64,000 bases of DNA from Arenibacter algicola (GCF_000733925.1 NZ_JPOO01000001.1:682001-746000), one strand, 5' to 3'; shown: positions 9,208 to 19,041, counted from the first letter of the stretch. Notes: generated by a model not told the origin, from the sequence alone. Numbers and translations are program-made.

Positions 9208-10536
9208 ATGAAAAAGGTTCCATACCGCAATCTAATTTCTAAAGTTTTAGGTGTCAGTCTGGTAGTAGTATTACTGCTTTCAAATTCCCTTCTTGCGCAA
9301 GAATCTGCAGCGGCCCCATCGGGTGAAGGTGATGCTGTTAAGGGTAAACAGTTGTTTAACCAGAATTGTGCCGCGTGTCACGCTTTGAACAAAAAGATGA
9401 CCGGTCCGGCTTTGGCAGGGGTCACTGAAAAGTATGATAAGGAGTGGCTTTATCAGTGGGTAAAGAACAGTCCTGCAATGATCAAAGCTGGGGATGCCGA
9501 CGCCTTGAAAATTTACAACGAGTACAATCAGGCGGCAATGACACCTTTCCCGTTATTGTCCAATCAGGATATTGATGATATCCTTGCCTATACCGATGCT
9601 CCTCCGGTAGTAGCTGCTGCTCCTGTTGCAGTTGTGGAAGGTGCACAAGGTGGTGGAGCTTCCTCCGGTATCTCCAATGAGATTATATTGGGTGCGCTGG
9701 CCTTGGTTTTTGCTCTCTTGGTGATGATGTTGGTTTTGGTGAACAAAACCTTAAGACGTATTGCGGAGGCCAACGGAGTTGTTTTGGAAAAGGAGTTGGC
9801 GGAGAAAAGGTTGCCAATTTGGAAGGCTTTCGCCCAAAATCAATTTTTGGTTCTAGTGTTTTCTATTTTCCTTTTGTTGAGTGCTGCTTATTTTGCATAT
9901 GGTTGGATGATGCAGGTTGGTGTGGATCAAGGATACGCCCCTATTCAGCCTATTCACTATTCCCATAAAATTCACGCTGGAGATAATGCCATAGAGTGTA
10001 AATATTGTCACTCTTCTGCCAGGGTTTCCAAAACTTCTGGAATACCATCCCTGAATGTTTGTATGAACTGTCATAAGTCTATTTATGAATATAAAGGAAA
10101 TCCAGAAGGTCCAAGTCAAGAAGATTTGGCAAATGGTTATACCAATGAATTCTATACTGGTGAAATCAAGAAATTGTACAAGGCAGTAGGATGGGATGAA
10201 GAAAATCAAAAATATACTGGAGAATCCAAGCCTGTAGAATGGGTGAGAATCCATAATCTTCCTGATTTTGCTTACTTCAATCACTCCCAGCACGTTTCTG
10301 TTGCAGGAATTGAGTGTCAGACATGTCATGGTCCTGTTGAGGAAATGGAAATTATGTATCAGTACTCCCCACTGACCATGGGATGGTGTATAAACTGTCA
10401 CCGTGAAACCAATGTTAAGGTGGAGGGTAATGAGTATTATGAAAAGATTCATGCTGAGCTTTCCCAAAAATATGGGGTAGATAAACTTACGGCCGCTCAG
10501 ATGGGTGGATTGGAATGCGGTAAGTGTCACTATTAA
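9208..10536 (+). CDS. actA: Alternative complex III subunit ActA, multiheme cytochrome c with an N-terminal monoheme domain
   Basis: A 442-residue periplasm-facing cytochrome of the quinol:electron-acceptor oxidoreductase complex. A signal peptide (about 1-31, ending LLAQ) is followed by a monoheme cytochrome c domain with CAACH at 54-58, an Ala/Val-rich linker, two membrane helices (about 160-180 and 213-235), then five CxxCH sites at 264, 285, 370, 394 and 437. This gives six heme c sites in one chain. The pentaheme part is the standard ActA; the N-terminal monoheme domain is an added module. It is first of the actABCDEF-coxBA operon. It should carry electrons from the quinol site toward ActE and the oxidase CuA. 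Confidence 0.93.
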   Translation: MKKVPYRNLISKVLGVSLVVVLLLSNSLLAQESAAAPSGEGDAVKGKQLFNQNCAACHALNKKMTGPALAGVTEKYDKEWLYQWVKNSPAMIKAGDADALKIYNEYNQAAMTPFPLLSNQDIDDILAYTDAPPVVAAAPVAVVEGAQGGGASSGISNEIILGALALVFALLVMMLVLVNKTLRRIAEANGVVLEKELAEKRLPIWKAFAQNQFLVLVFSIFLLLSAAYFAYGWMMQVGVDQGYAPIQPIHYSHKIHAGDNAIECKYCHSSARVSKTSGIPSLNVCMNCHKSIYEYKGNPEGPSQEDLANGYTNEFYTGEIKKLYKAVGWDEENQKYTGESKPVEWVRIHNLPDFAYFNHSQHVSVAGIECQTCHGPVEEMEIMYQYSPLTMGWCINCHRETNVKVEGNEYYEKIHAELSQKYGVDKLTAAQMGGLECGKCHY

Positions 10537-10571
10537 TCAAACTAACTAGAAGATAATTTCAGATATATAAT

Positions 10572-13500
10572 ATGTCATCAAACAAAAAATACTGGAAAAG
10601 CGAGGCGGAATTAAACCCCAACGATTCCATTGTTGAGACGCTAAGACAAAATGAATTTGTTCAAGAGATTCCTGTAGATGATTTCTTGGGTGATAAAGAA
10701 ACATTGGCGGCATCTTCGACCAACAGAAGGGATTTTCTTAAGTACGTCGGATTTAGTACGGCTGCGGCTTCATTGGCAGCCTGTGAGGGTCCGGTGACCA
10801 AATCTATCCCCTACGTAGTGAAACCGGACAATATTATTCCCGGGGTGGCAAATTTTTATGCCACTACCATTGCGAATGGTTTTGATTTTGCCAGTATTTT
10901 GGTAAAGACCCGCGAGGGTAGACCTATTAAGATTGAAAATAATACCGATGCAAAAATTGGCGGTAGTGCCAATGCGCGTGTTCAGGCTTCTGTACTGTCA
11001 TTGTATGATAGTACCCGTTTGCAAGGGCCTACCTTTAATGGGGAGCCTATTGCTTGGAGCGATTTGGATGCGGCGGTAAAATCTAAATTGGGGTCTCTAA
11101 AAAATTCGACTAAAAAAATCGCGATATTATCGCAAACATATGCAAGTCCTTCTACTTCTAGATTGATTGCTGAATTCAAGGAGGTATACGGAAATGTAGA
11201 TCATGTTACTTATGATGCCATATCCGAGGATGCTGCGCTTTCTGCTTTTGAAGCCAAATATGGTGAAAGGGCTTTGGCGGATTATAATTTTGAGAACGCC
11301 GAGATCATTGTTTCCTTCGGTGCCGATTTCTTAGGGGATTGGCAAGGTGGTGGATACGATAGCGGATACTCCAAGGGTAGGATTCCTGTAAATGGAAAAA
11401 TGTCCAAGCACGTGCAGTTCGAGGCCAATATGTCCTTGACCGGTGCCAATGCTGATAAAAGGGTTCCTTTGACCCCATCCGAGCAGAAAGTGGCTTTGGC
11501 TTATTTCTATGGGAAACTCAATGGTAATGCTGGTAGCGGAAACCTTCCTGAAAGCGCGAAAGCTGCATTGGATGCAGTAGCGGCACAGGTGTTAAAGAAT
11601 AAGTCCAATGCCGTTGTTGTTACGGGAATTGAAGATGTTAATGCCCAAGCGGTTGTTTTGGCCATTAATGAAATGTTGGGAAGTAAGGCGTTTGATGCTA
11701 CGGCTCCCAAGTATGTAAGGCAGGGTAACACTAAGGCGGTCAATGCCTTGTTGTCGGATTTAAAAGCTGGCAAAATAGGTGCTTTGTTTATGGACGGGGT
11801 TAACCCCGCCTACTCCTTGCCAAATGCGGCGGATTTTGTGGAAGGGATCAAGACAGTCGATTTAACTGTGGCTTTCTCCACCAATAGAAATGAGACTACA
11901 GAATTGGTGCAGTACGTTGGTGCTTCAAACCATTATTTGGAATCTTGGGGAGATGCCCAATTAAAGAAAGGACATTTTAGCCTTATGCAGCCTACTATAA
12001 AGGAGTTGTTCGATACTAGGCAGATCCAGACGGCAATGTTGCAATGGTTGGATAGTGATAATACTTATTACGATTATATAAAAGAAACTTGGAACTCGGG
12101 AATATTGGCAGGTAGTGACTGGAGTCAGGCATTGCACGATGGTGTTTTTGTTGCTGTTCCGGTAATGGATGAGGCTGTTTCTGCTACTGTTGCAGCTGTT
12201 GTAACGGAAGAGGCAGAAATGACTGCAGAGGTTCCTTTGGCTTCTGCAATTAGAAGCTTGTCCGGTGCTACTGCAGAAGGTATGGAGCTTACTTTGTATT
12301 CCAAAGTTGGTATGGGTGACGGACAGCAGGCAAGTAACCCTTGGTTACAAGAGTTTCCTGATCCTATCACCAGAGTTTCTTGGGATAACTATGTGACCGT
12401 TTCCAAAGCAGATGCGGAGAAATTGGCCTTGGTCAATGAAAATGTGGCAGATGGTGGATTAAACGGTAGTTATGTAAAACTTACGGTTGATGGTGTTGCT
12501 CTTGATGGTGTTCCTGTAATAATACAGCCGGGTCAAGCTCCTGGTTCATTAGGGCTTTCTTTTGGGTATGGGAAAACCGTGGGAATGAAAAGTGAAATGC
12601 AAACTGGGGTGAATGCCTATGCGTTGTATAAAGATTTTTCCAACATTCAATCGGTTAGTATAGAAAAGTCTGCTGGCATGCATGAGTTTGCTTGTGTTCA
12701 GTTACATAAGACTTTAATGGGTAGGGGAGATATTATAAAGGAGACTACCTTAGAGATATTTAATACAAAAGACGCCAAGGAATGGAATGTTGTTCCTGTA
12801 GTGTCATTGGATCATCAGGAAGTTCCTGCTACTACGGTAGATTTATGGGATAGTTTTGACCGATCAATAGGACATCATTTTAACTTGTCCATAGATTTGA
12901 ATGCCTGTACTGGTTGTGGGGCCTGTGTTATAGCATGTCATGCAGAGAACAACGTGCCGGTGGTAGGGAAGGCTGAAGTTAGAAAATCAAGGGATATGCA
13001 CTGGTTGCGTATCGATAGGTACTACAGCTCGGAAGATACTTTTGCGGAGGATGATACCAAGAAAGAAGAATTTGATGGCCTGTTCGGGGATAAGGGATCC
13101 TTGGGTGGATTTGGTGAAATGGAAGACCCTTCAACCAATCCTCAAGTGGCGTTCCAGCCTGTAATGTGCCAGCACTGTAACCACGCACCATGTGAGACTG
13201 TTTGTCCAGTTGCGGCAACTTCCCATGGGCGTCAAGGTCAAAACCATATGGCTTATAACAGATGTGTTGGAACTAGGTACTGTGCCAACAACTGTCCATA
13301 TAAAGTTAGACGATTCAATTGGTTCTTGTATAATGAAAACGATGAGTTTGATTACCACATGAACAATGATCTAGGTAAGATGGTCATTAATCCAGATGTT
13401 ACCGTTAGATCTAGAGGTGTTATGGAAAAATGCTCTATGTGTATCCAAAAGACCCAGAAGACAATTTTAGATGCCAAAAGGGATGGCCGTGTTGTTAAGG

Positions 13501-13691
13501 ATGGGGAGTTTCAAACCGCCTGTTCTGCAGCATGTAGTAATGGTGCTATGAAGTTCGGGGATGTAAATGATGCCGAGAGTGAAATTGTGAAATTAAAGGA
13601 AAGTAACCGCATGTATCACTTATTGGAGCATGTTGGGACCAAACCAAATGTTTTTTATCACGTGAAAGTGAGGAATACGAACGAAGCTTAA
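10572..13691 (+). CDS. actB: Alternative complex III subunit ActB, TAT-targeted molybdopterin-oxidoreductase-like iron-sulfur protein
   Basis: A 1039-residue protein with a variant twin-arginine signal: RR at 52-53 in NRRDFLKYVGF, followed by a hydrophobic stretch and LAAC with Cys71, so it may also be lipidated. The signal lies unusually far from the N-terminus, as in the TAT-variant family. Residues of about 80-740 resemble a molybdopterin oxidoreductase fold, which in this complex is known not to carry the cofactor. The C-terminal part is a ferredoxin-like domain with four Cys clusters: CTGCGACVIAC from 779, CQHCNHAPCETVC from 866, CVGTRYCANNC from 898 and CSMC from 954. These should hold three 4Fe-4S and one 3Fe-4S centre. 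It sits between ActA and ActC in the operon. Confidence 0.94.
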   Translation: MSSNKKYWKSEAELNPNDSIVETLRQNEFVQEIPVDDFLGDKETLAASSTNRRDFLKYVGFSTAAASLAACEGPVTKSIPYVVKPDNIIPGVANFYATTIANGFDFASILVKTREGRPIKIENNTDAKIGGSANARVQASVLSLYDSTRLQGPTFNGEPIAWSDLDAAVKSKLGSLKNSTKKIAILSQTYASPSTSRLIAEFKEVYGNVDHVTYDAISEDAALSAFEAKYGERALADYNFENAEIIVSFGADFLGDWQGGGYDSGYSKGRIPVNGKMSKHVQFEANMSLTGANADKRVPLTPSEQKVALAYFYGKLNGNAGSGNLPESAKAALDAVAAQVLKNKSNAVVVTGIEDVNAQAVVLAINEMLGSKAFDATAPKYVRQGNTKAVNALLSDLKAGKIGALFMDGVNPAYSLPNAADFVEGIKTVDLTVAFSTNRNETTELVQYVGASNHYLESWGDAQLKKGHFSLMQPTIKELFDTRQIQTAMLQWLDSDNTYYDYIKETWNSGILAGSDWSQALHDGVFVAVPVMDEAVSATVAAVVTEEAEMTAEVPLASAIRSLSGATAEGMELTLYSKVGMGDGQQASNPWLQEFPDPITRVSWDNYVTVSKADAEKLALVNENVADGGLNGSYVKLTVDGVALDGVPVIIQPGQAPGSLGLSFGYGKTVGMKSEMQTGVNAYALYKDFSNIQSVSIEKSAGMHEFACVQLHKTLMGRGDIIKETTLEIFNTKDAKEWNVVPVVSLDHQEVPATTVDLWDSFDRSIGHHFNLSIDLNACTGCGACVIACHAENNVPVVGKAEVRKSRDMHWLRIDRYYSSEDTFAEDDTKKEEFDGLFGDKGSLGGFGEMEDPSTNPQVAFQPVMCQHCNHAPCETVCPVAATSHGRQGQNHMAYNRCVGTRYCANNCPYKVRRFNWFLYNENDEFDYHMNNDLGKMVINPDVTVRSRGVMEKCSMCIQKTQKTILDAKRDGRVVKDGEFQTACSAACSNGAMKFGDVNDAESEIVKLKESNRMYHLLEHVGTKPNVFYHVKVRNTNEA

Positions 13692-13724
13692 TCAAATTAA
13701 AGGAACGTAACTATATATCAAATT

Positions 13725-15473
13725 ATGGCGTCGCATTACGAAGCACCTATACGAAAACCCTTAGTTCTTGGAGATAAAGGATACCACGATGTAACCGTGG
13801 ACATTGCAGCTCCGGTTGAAGGGAAGGCCAATAAGCATTGGTGGATTGTATTTTCCATTGCATTAGCGGCATTCCTATGGGGTGTTGGCTGTATAATTTA
13901 CACGGTATCTACAGGTATCGGTACATGGGGATTAAATAAAACAGTAGGCTGGGCCTGGGATATTACCAACTTCGTTTGGTGGGTAGGTATTGGCCACGCT
14001 GGAACCTTGATCTCTGCGGTACTTTTACTGTTTAGACAGAAATGGAGAATGGCAATTAACCGTTCTGCGGAGGCGATGACCATTTTCTCGGTTGTACAGG
14101 CAGGATTGTTCCCTATTATCCACATGGGTCGTCCATGGTTGGCTTATTGGGTATTGCCTATCCCAAACCAGTTTGGGTCGCTTTGGGTAAACTTTAATTC
14201 GCCGTTGCTTTGGGATGTATTTGCTATCTCAACCTACCTTTCTGTATCTCTGGTATTCTGGTGGACAGGTTTGTTGCCGGATTTTGCAATGATACGGGAT
14301 AGGGCGGTTAGGCCTTTCCAAAAAAAGATATACAGTTTAATAAGTTTTGGATGGACAGGGCGAGCCAAGGATTGGCAGCGTTTTGAGGAAGTTTCCTTGG
14401 TTTTGGCAGGTTTGGCCACGCCATTGGTACTTTCTGTACATACTATTGTATCCTTTGACTTTGCTACATCGGTAATACCGGGATGGCATACTACCATCTT
14501 TCCACCTTACTTCGTTGCTGGGGCTATTTTCTCTGGTTTCGCCATGGTTAACACCTTGTTGATCATTATGAGGAAAGTTTGTCATTTGGAGGCTTATATT
14601 ACTGTACAGCATATAGAGTTGATGAACATAGTAATTATGTTGACCGGTTCTATTGTGGGCTGTGCTTATATCACCGAGTTGTTCATGGCTTGGTACTCCG
14701 GAGTGGAGTACGAACAGTATGCATTCTTGAACAGGGCTACCGGTCCTTACTGGTGGGCATATTGGGCAATGATGACCTGTAACGTGTTCTCACCGCAATT
14801 TATGTGGTTCAAAAAGCTTAGGACCAGTATTATGTTTTCCTTCTTTATCTCTATTGTGGTAAACATAGGGATGTGGTTTGAGCGATTTGTAATTATCGTA
14901 ACTTCATTGCACAGGGATTACCTTCCATCTTCATGGACCATGTTCTCCCCAACATTTGTGGATATAGGAATTTTCATCGGAACCATAGGATTCTTCTTCG
15001 TACTGTTCTTATTGTACGCCAGAACATTCCCGGTTATTGCTCAGGCAGAAGTGAAGTCTATTTTGAAATCCTCAGGGGAGAAGTATAAGAAATTGAGGGA
15101 TGCAGGAAAGCCTTTGTATGAGATATCCAAAGGTAAAACAGTTGTGAAGGAAAAGGAACCAATTACTGATGATGTGTTGATGGGAGAAGTTGTTCCTAAG
15201 GTTGGTGATAAAGTAGGGGTTTCCGAACTTTTGGGAACTATAGGTACATTTGATCCTACCAAGGAGACGGCGGATGACCTTAAGAAGATTAAAGGTATTG
15301 GGCCCCAAATGGAAGCTACTTTGAATCAAATAGGAATATACACCTTCGCACAAGTTGGGCGTATGACAGATAAAGAGTATGATTTGTTGGATTCTATTAC
15401 AGAATCATTCCCGGGTAGGGCGCAAAGAGACGATTGGGCAGGACAAGCAAAGATTTTAAATAATAAGAAATAA
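13725..15473 (+). CDS. actC: Alternative complex III subunit ActC (NrfD/PsrC-like membrane quinol-binding subunit) with a C-terminal helix-hairpin-helix extension
   Basis: A 582-residue polytopic membrane protein of the NrfD/polysulfide-reductase membrane family with about ten hydrophobic helices up to residue 440. It is one of two such subunits (with ActF) and is expected to form the menaquinol-oxidation site next to ActB. After the last helix comes a hydrophilic tail (about 445-582). Its end, from about 515, has the pattern LKKIKGIGPQMEATLNQIGI, a helix-hairpin-helix with the GIGP turn. That domain is not part of the membrane subunit's core and is an add-on. The start 33 bases after actB is consistent with translational coupling in the operon. 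Confidence 0.93.
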   Translation: MASHYEAPIRKPLVLGDKGYHDVTVDIAAPVEGKANKHWWIVFSIALAAFLWGVGCIIYTVSTGIGTWGLNKTVGWAWDITNFVWWVGIGHAGTLISAVLLLFRQKWRMAINRSAEAMTIFSVVQAGLFPIIHMGRPWLAYWVLPIPNQFGSLWVNFNSPLLWDVFAISTYLSVSLVFWWTGLLPDFAMIRDRAVRPFQKKIYSLISFGWTGRAKDWQRFEEVSLVLAGLATPLVLSVHTIVSFDFATSVIPGWHTTIFPPYFVAGAIFSGFAMVNTLLIIMRKVCHLEAYITVQHIELMNIVIMLTGSIVGCAYITELFMAWYSGVEYEQYAFLNRATGPYWWAYWAMMTCNVFSPQFMWFKKLRTSIMFSFFISIVVNIGMWFERFVIIVTSLHRDYLPSSWTMFSPTFVDIGIFIGTIGFFFVLFLLYARTFPVIAQAEVKSILKSSGEKYKKLRDAGKPLYEISKGKTVVKEKEPITDDVLMGEVVPKVGDKVGVSELLGTIGTFDPTKETADDLKKIKGIGPQMEATLNQIGIYTFAQVGRMTDKEYDLLDSITESFPGRAQRDDWAGQAKILNNKK

Positions 15474-15475
15474 TT

Positions 15476-15997
15476 ATGGCGTCGAAAGTTATACATGCTT
15501 TTTATAATGATGACGATGTGCTAATGCATGCTGTTAAAAAGGTAAAAGCGGCAAAGCATCATATTGAAGAAGTTTATTGTCCTTTTCCGGTGCATGGTTT
15601 GGACAAGGCTATGGGGCTAGCCCCAACCAGGATTGCAATAACGTCCTTTATGTATGGCTGTGTTGGTCTTACAGTGGCAATCGTAATGATGAATTACATT
15701 ATGATCCAGGACTGGCCTCAGGATATTGGCGGTAAGCCCAGTTTTAGCTATTTGGAGAACATGCCGGCTTTTGTGCCTATCATGTTTGAGCTAACGGTAT
15801 TTTTCGCGGCGCATTTAATGGTAATAACTTTTTACCTTAGAAGTAGGTTATGGCCTTTTAAAGAAGCTGAAAATCCTGATGTTAGAACAACAGATGATCA
15901 TTTTTTAATGGAAATCGAAATTCATGACAACGAGCAGGAATTGAAGGATTTGTTGATGGATACGGGTGCAGTCGAAATTAATATTACAGAAAAGTAG
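15476..15997 (+). CDS. actD: Alternative complex III subunit ActD (DUF3341)
   Basis: A 173-residue protein of the DUF3341 family, a membrane-anchored subunit of alternative complex III. A soluble N-terminal part (about 1-45, with YNDDDVLMHAVKKVKAAKHH) is followed by two membrane helices (about 58-80 and 100-122) and a short acidic C-terminus. No cofactor-binding motif is visible, in line with a structural role. It begins two bases after the actC stop, in the fixed gene order act A-B-C-D-E-F. Confidence 0.93.
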   Translation: MASKVIHAFYNDDDVLMHAVKKVKAAKHHIEEVYCPFPVHGLDKAMGLAPTRIAITSFMYGCVGLTVAIVMMNYIMIQDWPQDIGGKPSFSYLENMPAFVPIMFELTVFFAAHLMVITFYLRSRLWPFKEAENPDVRTTDDHFLMEIEIHDNEQELKDLLMDTGAVEINITEK

Positions 15998-16008
15998 TCA
16001 TAGATATT

Positions 16009-16569
16009 ATGAACAGTTTTAGCAAAATAGGAGTCTTGTTTGGTTTGGTATTATTAGTTGCTTCTTGTGCAAACACGAATAGCAGAAACTATCAATACAT
16101 GCCCAATATGTATGAGTCCGTAGGTTATGAGACCTATCAGAAAGTGGATTTTCTTCCAGATGGGATGGAAGCTGGGCTTCCGGCCGAAAATACCGTAGCA
16201 AGGGGATGGATACCTTACGGAATTGAAAATACTATGGAGGGAAAGGAATTGGCAAGGCTTAACCCAAGTCCATTGGATTCTCTAAATCAAGAGGCCAATC
16301 TAGCTGTGGGTAAGGAATTATATACCATTTATTGTGCAATCTGTCACGGCGATAAGGGAGACGGCCAAGGTAACCTAGTGAAAAGGGAAAAGATATTGGG
16401 TGTGCCCAGTTATGCCGATGTAGCTAGAAACATAACTGTTGGTACTTCATATCATGCCATCTATTACGGATTGAATTCTATGGGTTCCTATGCAGGGCAA
16501 TTGGATACTGAAGAGCGTTGGAAGGTTTCTGAATACGTAATGAAATTGAAACAAGATTTAACAAAATAA
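16009..16569 (+). CDS. actE: Alternative complex III subunit ActE, monoheme cytochrome c lipoprotein
   Basis: A 186-residue lipoprotein. The signal peptide ends in LVAS-C with the lipidated Cys at residue 20. A single heme site, CAICHG, starts at residue 109, and a Met in NSMGSY (about 155) may be the distal ligand. It is a class I cytochrome c domain anchored at the periplasmic face. In the complex it accepts electrons from ActA and passes them to the oxidase. It lies 11 bases after actD and 18 bases before actF. Confidence 0.93.
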   Translation: MNSFSKIGVLFGLVLLVASCANTNSRNYQYMPNMYESVGYETYQKVDFLPDGMEAGLPAENTVARGWIPYGIENTMEGKELARLNPSPLDSLNQEANLAVGKELYTIYCAICHGDKGDGQGNLVKREKILGVPSYADVARNITVGTSYHAIYYGLNSMGSYAGQLDTEERWKVSEYVMKLKQDLTK

Positions 16570-16587
16570 GACCTAGATATTAGCAAT

Positions 16588-17901
16588 ATGTACACTTTTT
16601 CAAATAGATTAAAAATTGCTTCCTTCATTTTAATGGCTGTAGGCGTTTTGGGAATTGGTATCGGTTTTATGGCTGCGCCAAGCACTGTAGAGGAGGCAAA
16701 GGCAATTGTTGCCGGACACGGAGACGGTCATGGGGATGCCCATGCGGTTGCAGAGGGTCATGGTGACGAAATGGGACATGGAGATGCACATGATGCATCG
16801 CATGATGAACATCTATTGCACCAGTTGCAAAACAAACCATGGGCAGCATTATATGTAGCAGCTTTCTTCTTTTTTATGATAGCTTTGGGGGTATTGGCGT
16901 TTTACGCTATTCAGCGTGCAGCACAGGCGGGTTGGTCGCCATTGCTTTTCAGGGTTATGGAGGGAATTACGGCTTATTTGGTACCAGGTGGTATCATAGT
17001 ATTTGTAATATTGGCCTTATCGGTAGCACATATGAATCACTTGTTCGTGTGGATGGACCCAGAGGTAGTTGCGCATGATACTCTTTTGCAAGGGAAGGCA
17101 GGTTTCCTTAATGGTACCTTTTTCTTGATCAGGGCTGCGGTCTTCTTGGGAGGTTGGATTTTATATAGGGAGTATTCCCGAAAGTTGTCCTTGGCTCAGG
17201 ATGAATCTAACGATGACTCCAATTTTAAACTGAATTTTAGGATATCTGCGGCATTTTTGGTATTCTATCTTATATCTGAGTCCATGATGTCCTGGGATTG
17301 GATTATGAGCGTAGATCCACATTGGTTCAGCACCTTGTTCGGATGGTATATCTTTGCAAGTATGTTTGTGTCCGGTATTACTGTTATTGCCATGGTTACG
17401 ATCTATCTTAAATCTAGGGGCTATTTGCCAGATGTTAACGATAGCCATATTCACGATTTGGCTAAATTTATGTTCGGTATCAGTATTTTCTGGACCTATT
17501 TATGGTTCTCCCAGTTTATGTTGATTTGGTATTCGAATATTCCTGAAGAGGTAACTTATTATGTTACCAGGATAGCCGATTTTAACCTGCCATTTTTTGG
17601 TATGGTGGCCATGAACTTTTTGTTCCCTGTACTTTTGCTTATGAACAGTGATTTTAAAAGGGTTAATTGGTTCGTTATCATGACCGGTATAGTAATTTTG
17701 GCCGGACATTATTTGGATATTTTTAACGCCATTATGCCGGCTACCGTTGGAGATCAATGGTTTATTGGTATCCCTGAAATTGGGTCTATTTTATTCTTTG
17801 CAGGATTGTTTATCTTTTTTGTATTTAGAGCGTTGACCAAGGCTCCATTGCAGCCAAAGCGCAATCCGTTTATTGAAGAGAGTAAGCATTTTCATTATTA
17901 G
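16588..17901 (+). CDS. actF: Alternative complex III subunit ActF (quinol:cytochrome c oxidoreductase membrane subunit)
   Basis: A 437-residue polytopic membrane protein related to ActC/NrfD, with about ten helices. After the first helix (about 8-30) is a His/Gly/Asp-rich loop at residues 44-78 with nine His residues in HGDGHGD-type repeats, a likely metal-binding insertion. ActF is the second membrane core subunit and is proposed to take part in proton handling, though it need not bind quinol. It is the last act gene. Cytochrome oxidase subunit II follows after 34 bases, so the whole set is probably one transcript. Confidence 0.93.
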   Translation: MYTFSNRLKIASFILMAVGVLGIGIGFMAAPSTVEEAKAIVAGHGDGHGDAHAVAEGHGDEMGHGDAHDASHDEHLLHQLQNKPWAALYVAAFFFFMIALGVLAFYAIQRAAQAGWSPLLFRVMEGITAYLVPGGIIVFVILALSVAHMNHLFVWMDPEVVAHDTLLQGKAGFLNGTFFLIRAAVFLGGWILYREYSRKLSLAQDESNDDSNFKLNFRISAAFLVFYLISESMMSWDWIMSVDPHWFSTLFGWYIFASMFVSGITVIAMVTIYLKSRGYLPDVNDSHIHDLAKFMFGISIFWTYLWFSQFMLIWYSNIPEEVTYYVTRIADFNLPFFGMVAMNFLFPVLLLMNSDFKRVNWFVIMTGIVILAGHYLDIFNAIMPATVGDQWFIGIPEIGSILFFAGLFIFFVFRALTKAPLQPKRNPFIEESKHFHY

Positions 17902-17935
17902 TATTTAGTATATAAGTATAATTTCAAATCATACG

Positions 17936-18994
17936 ATGACTCCATTATTGACCATAGTTGTTTTAGTATTAGTGGCAATTGCAATCTGGCAAATGACCAA
18001 GATATTCGAATTGTCACAAATTAGAGCTAGCAATTCCCAAGTAGCAAGTGAAACGGATAATAAATACAATGGGTATTTGATGTTCGCTTTTCTAATTTTC
18101 CTTTATGGAATTACCATTTTTAGCTTCTGGAAATATTCTAAAGTACTTTTGCCAGAAGCTGCTTCCGAGCATGGCGGGGGGTATGATTCGTTAATGGTTC
18201 TTTCATTTGTAATAATTTTTATTGTACAGACCTTAACCCAGTTTCTGTTGCACTACTTCGCTTATAAGTATAGGGGAGACAGGGAAAGAAAGGCTTTGTT
18301 CTATGCGGATAACGACCGTTTGGAGTTTATATGGACCATTATTCCTGTTATTGTTTTGGCAGGTTTAATTTTGTGGGGATTATATGCTTGGACCAATATT
18401 ATGGATATCAATGACGAGGATGATCCTTTGACTATTGAATTATATGCCCAACAGTTTAACTGGACTGCAAGGTATGCGGGTAATGATAATGTTTTGGGCG
18501 ATGCCAATGTTAGAATGATAGATATTGACAATGCAAATGTTTTAGGGTTGGACAATTCTGATCCAAATGCGGCCGATGATATTATTGTTAAGGAATTGCA
18601 TTTGCCCGTAGGGCGCAAGGTTAATTTTAAGATGCGTTCCCAGGATGTGCTGCACTCTGCATATATGCCACATTTTAGGGCTCAGATGAACTGTGTACCT
18701 GGTATGATTACCCAGTTTTCATTTACCCCTACCATTACCACTGCTGAAATGAGGCAAAATCCTGATGTTGTTGATAAGGTAAAACGTATAAATGGGATCA
18801 GGGCCGAAAAGGCCGCTAAGGGTATGGATAATTCAGACCCTTGGGAATTTGATTACATTTTGTTGTGTAACAAGATATGTGGGAAGTCGCACTACAATAT
18901 GCAAATGAAAATTATTGTTGAAACTGAGGAGGAATATAATGCTTGGATAGCAAGTCAGCAGACTTTTGGTAAGTCCATGGCTTCGGCACAATAA
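17936..18994 (+). CDS. coxB: Cytochrome c oxidase subunit II
   Basis: A 352-residue subunit II of an aa3-type heme-copper oxidase. It has an unusual extra N-terminal helix (about 2-20), followed by helices near 45-65, 85-105 and 125-150, then the periplasmic cupredoxin domain. The CuA ligands are visible: His240 in LHSAYMPH, then Cys311, Cys315, His319 and Met322 in CNKICGKSHYNM. The usual Glu of the CxExC motif is Lys here; only its backbone carbonyl is a ligand, so function should hold. Linkage to the act genes agrees with the ACIII-oxidase supercomplex known from Flavobacterium johnsoniae. Confidence 0.95.
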   Translation: MTPLLTIVVLVLVAIAIWQMTKIFELSQIRASNSQVASETDNKYNGYLMFAFLIFLYGITIFSFWKYSKVLLPEAASEHGGGYDSLMVLSFVIIFIVQTLTQFLLHYFAYKYRGDRERKALFYADNDRLEFIWTIIPVIVLAGLILWGLYAWTNIMDINDEDDPLTIELYAQQFNWTARYAGNDNVLGDANVRMIDIDNANVLGLDNSDPNAADDIIVKELHLPVGRKVNFKMRSQDVLHSAYMPHFRAQMNCVPGMITQFSFTPTITTAEMRQNPDVVDKVKRINGIRAEKAAKGMDNSDPWEFDYILLCNKICGKSHYNMQMKIIVETEEEYNAWIASQQTFGKSMASAQ

Positions 18995-19041
18995 TTTTAG
19001 TATTTAAATAATAACTTTATAAAAAATTTAAAAATAGAACT

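Noticed and set aside
9853..10530. 225-codon minus-strand frame inside actA
   Set aside because: actA is certain (six heme motifs) and the antisense product has no plausible signal or family pattern.
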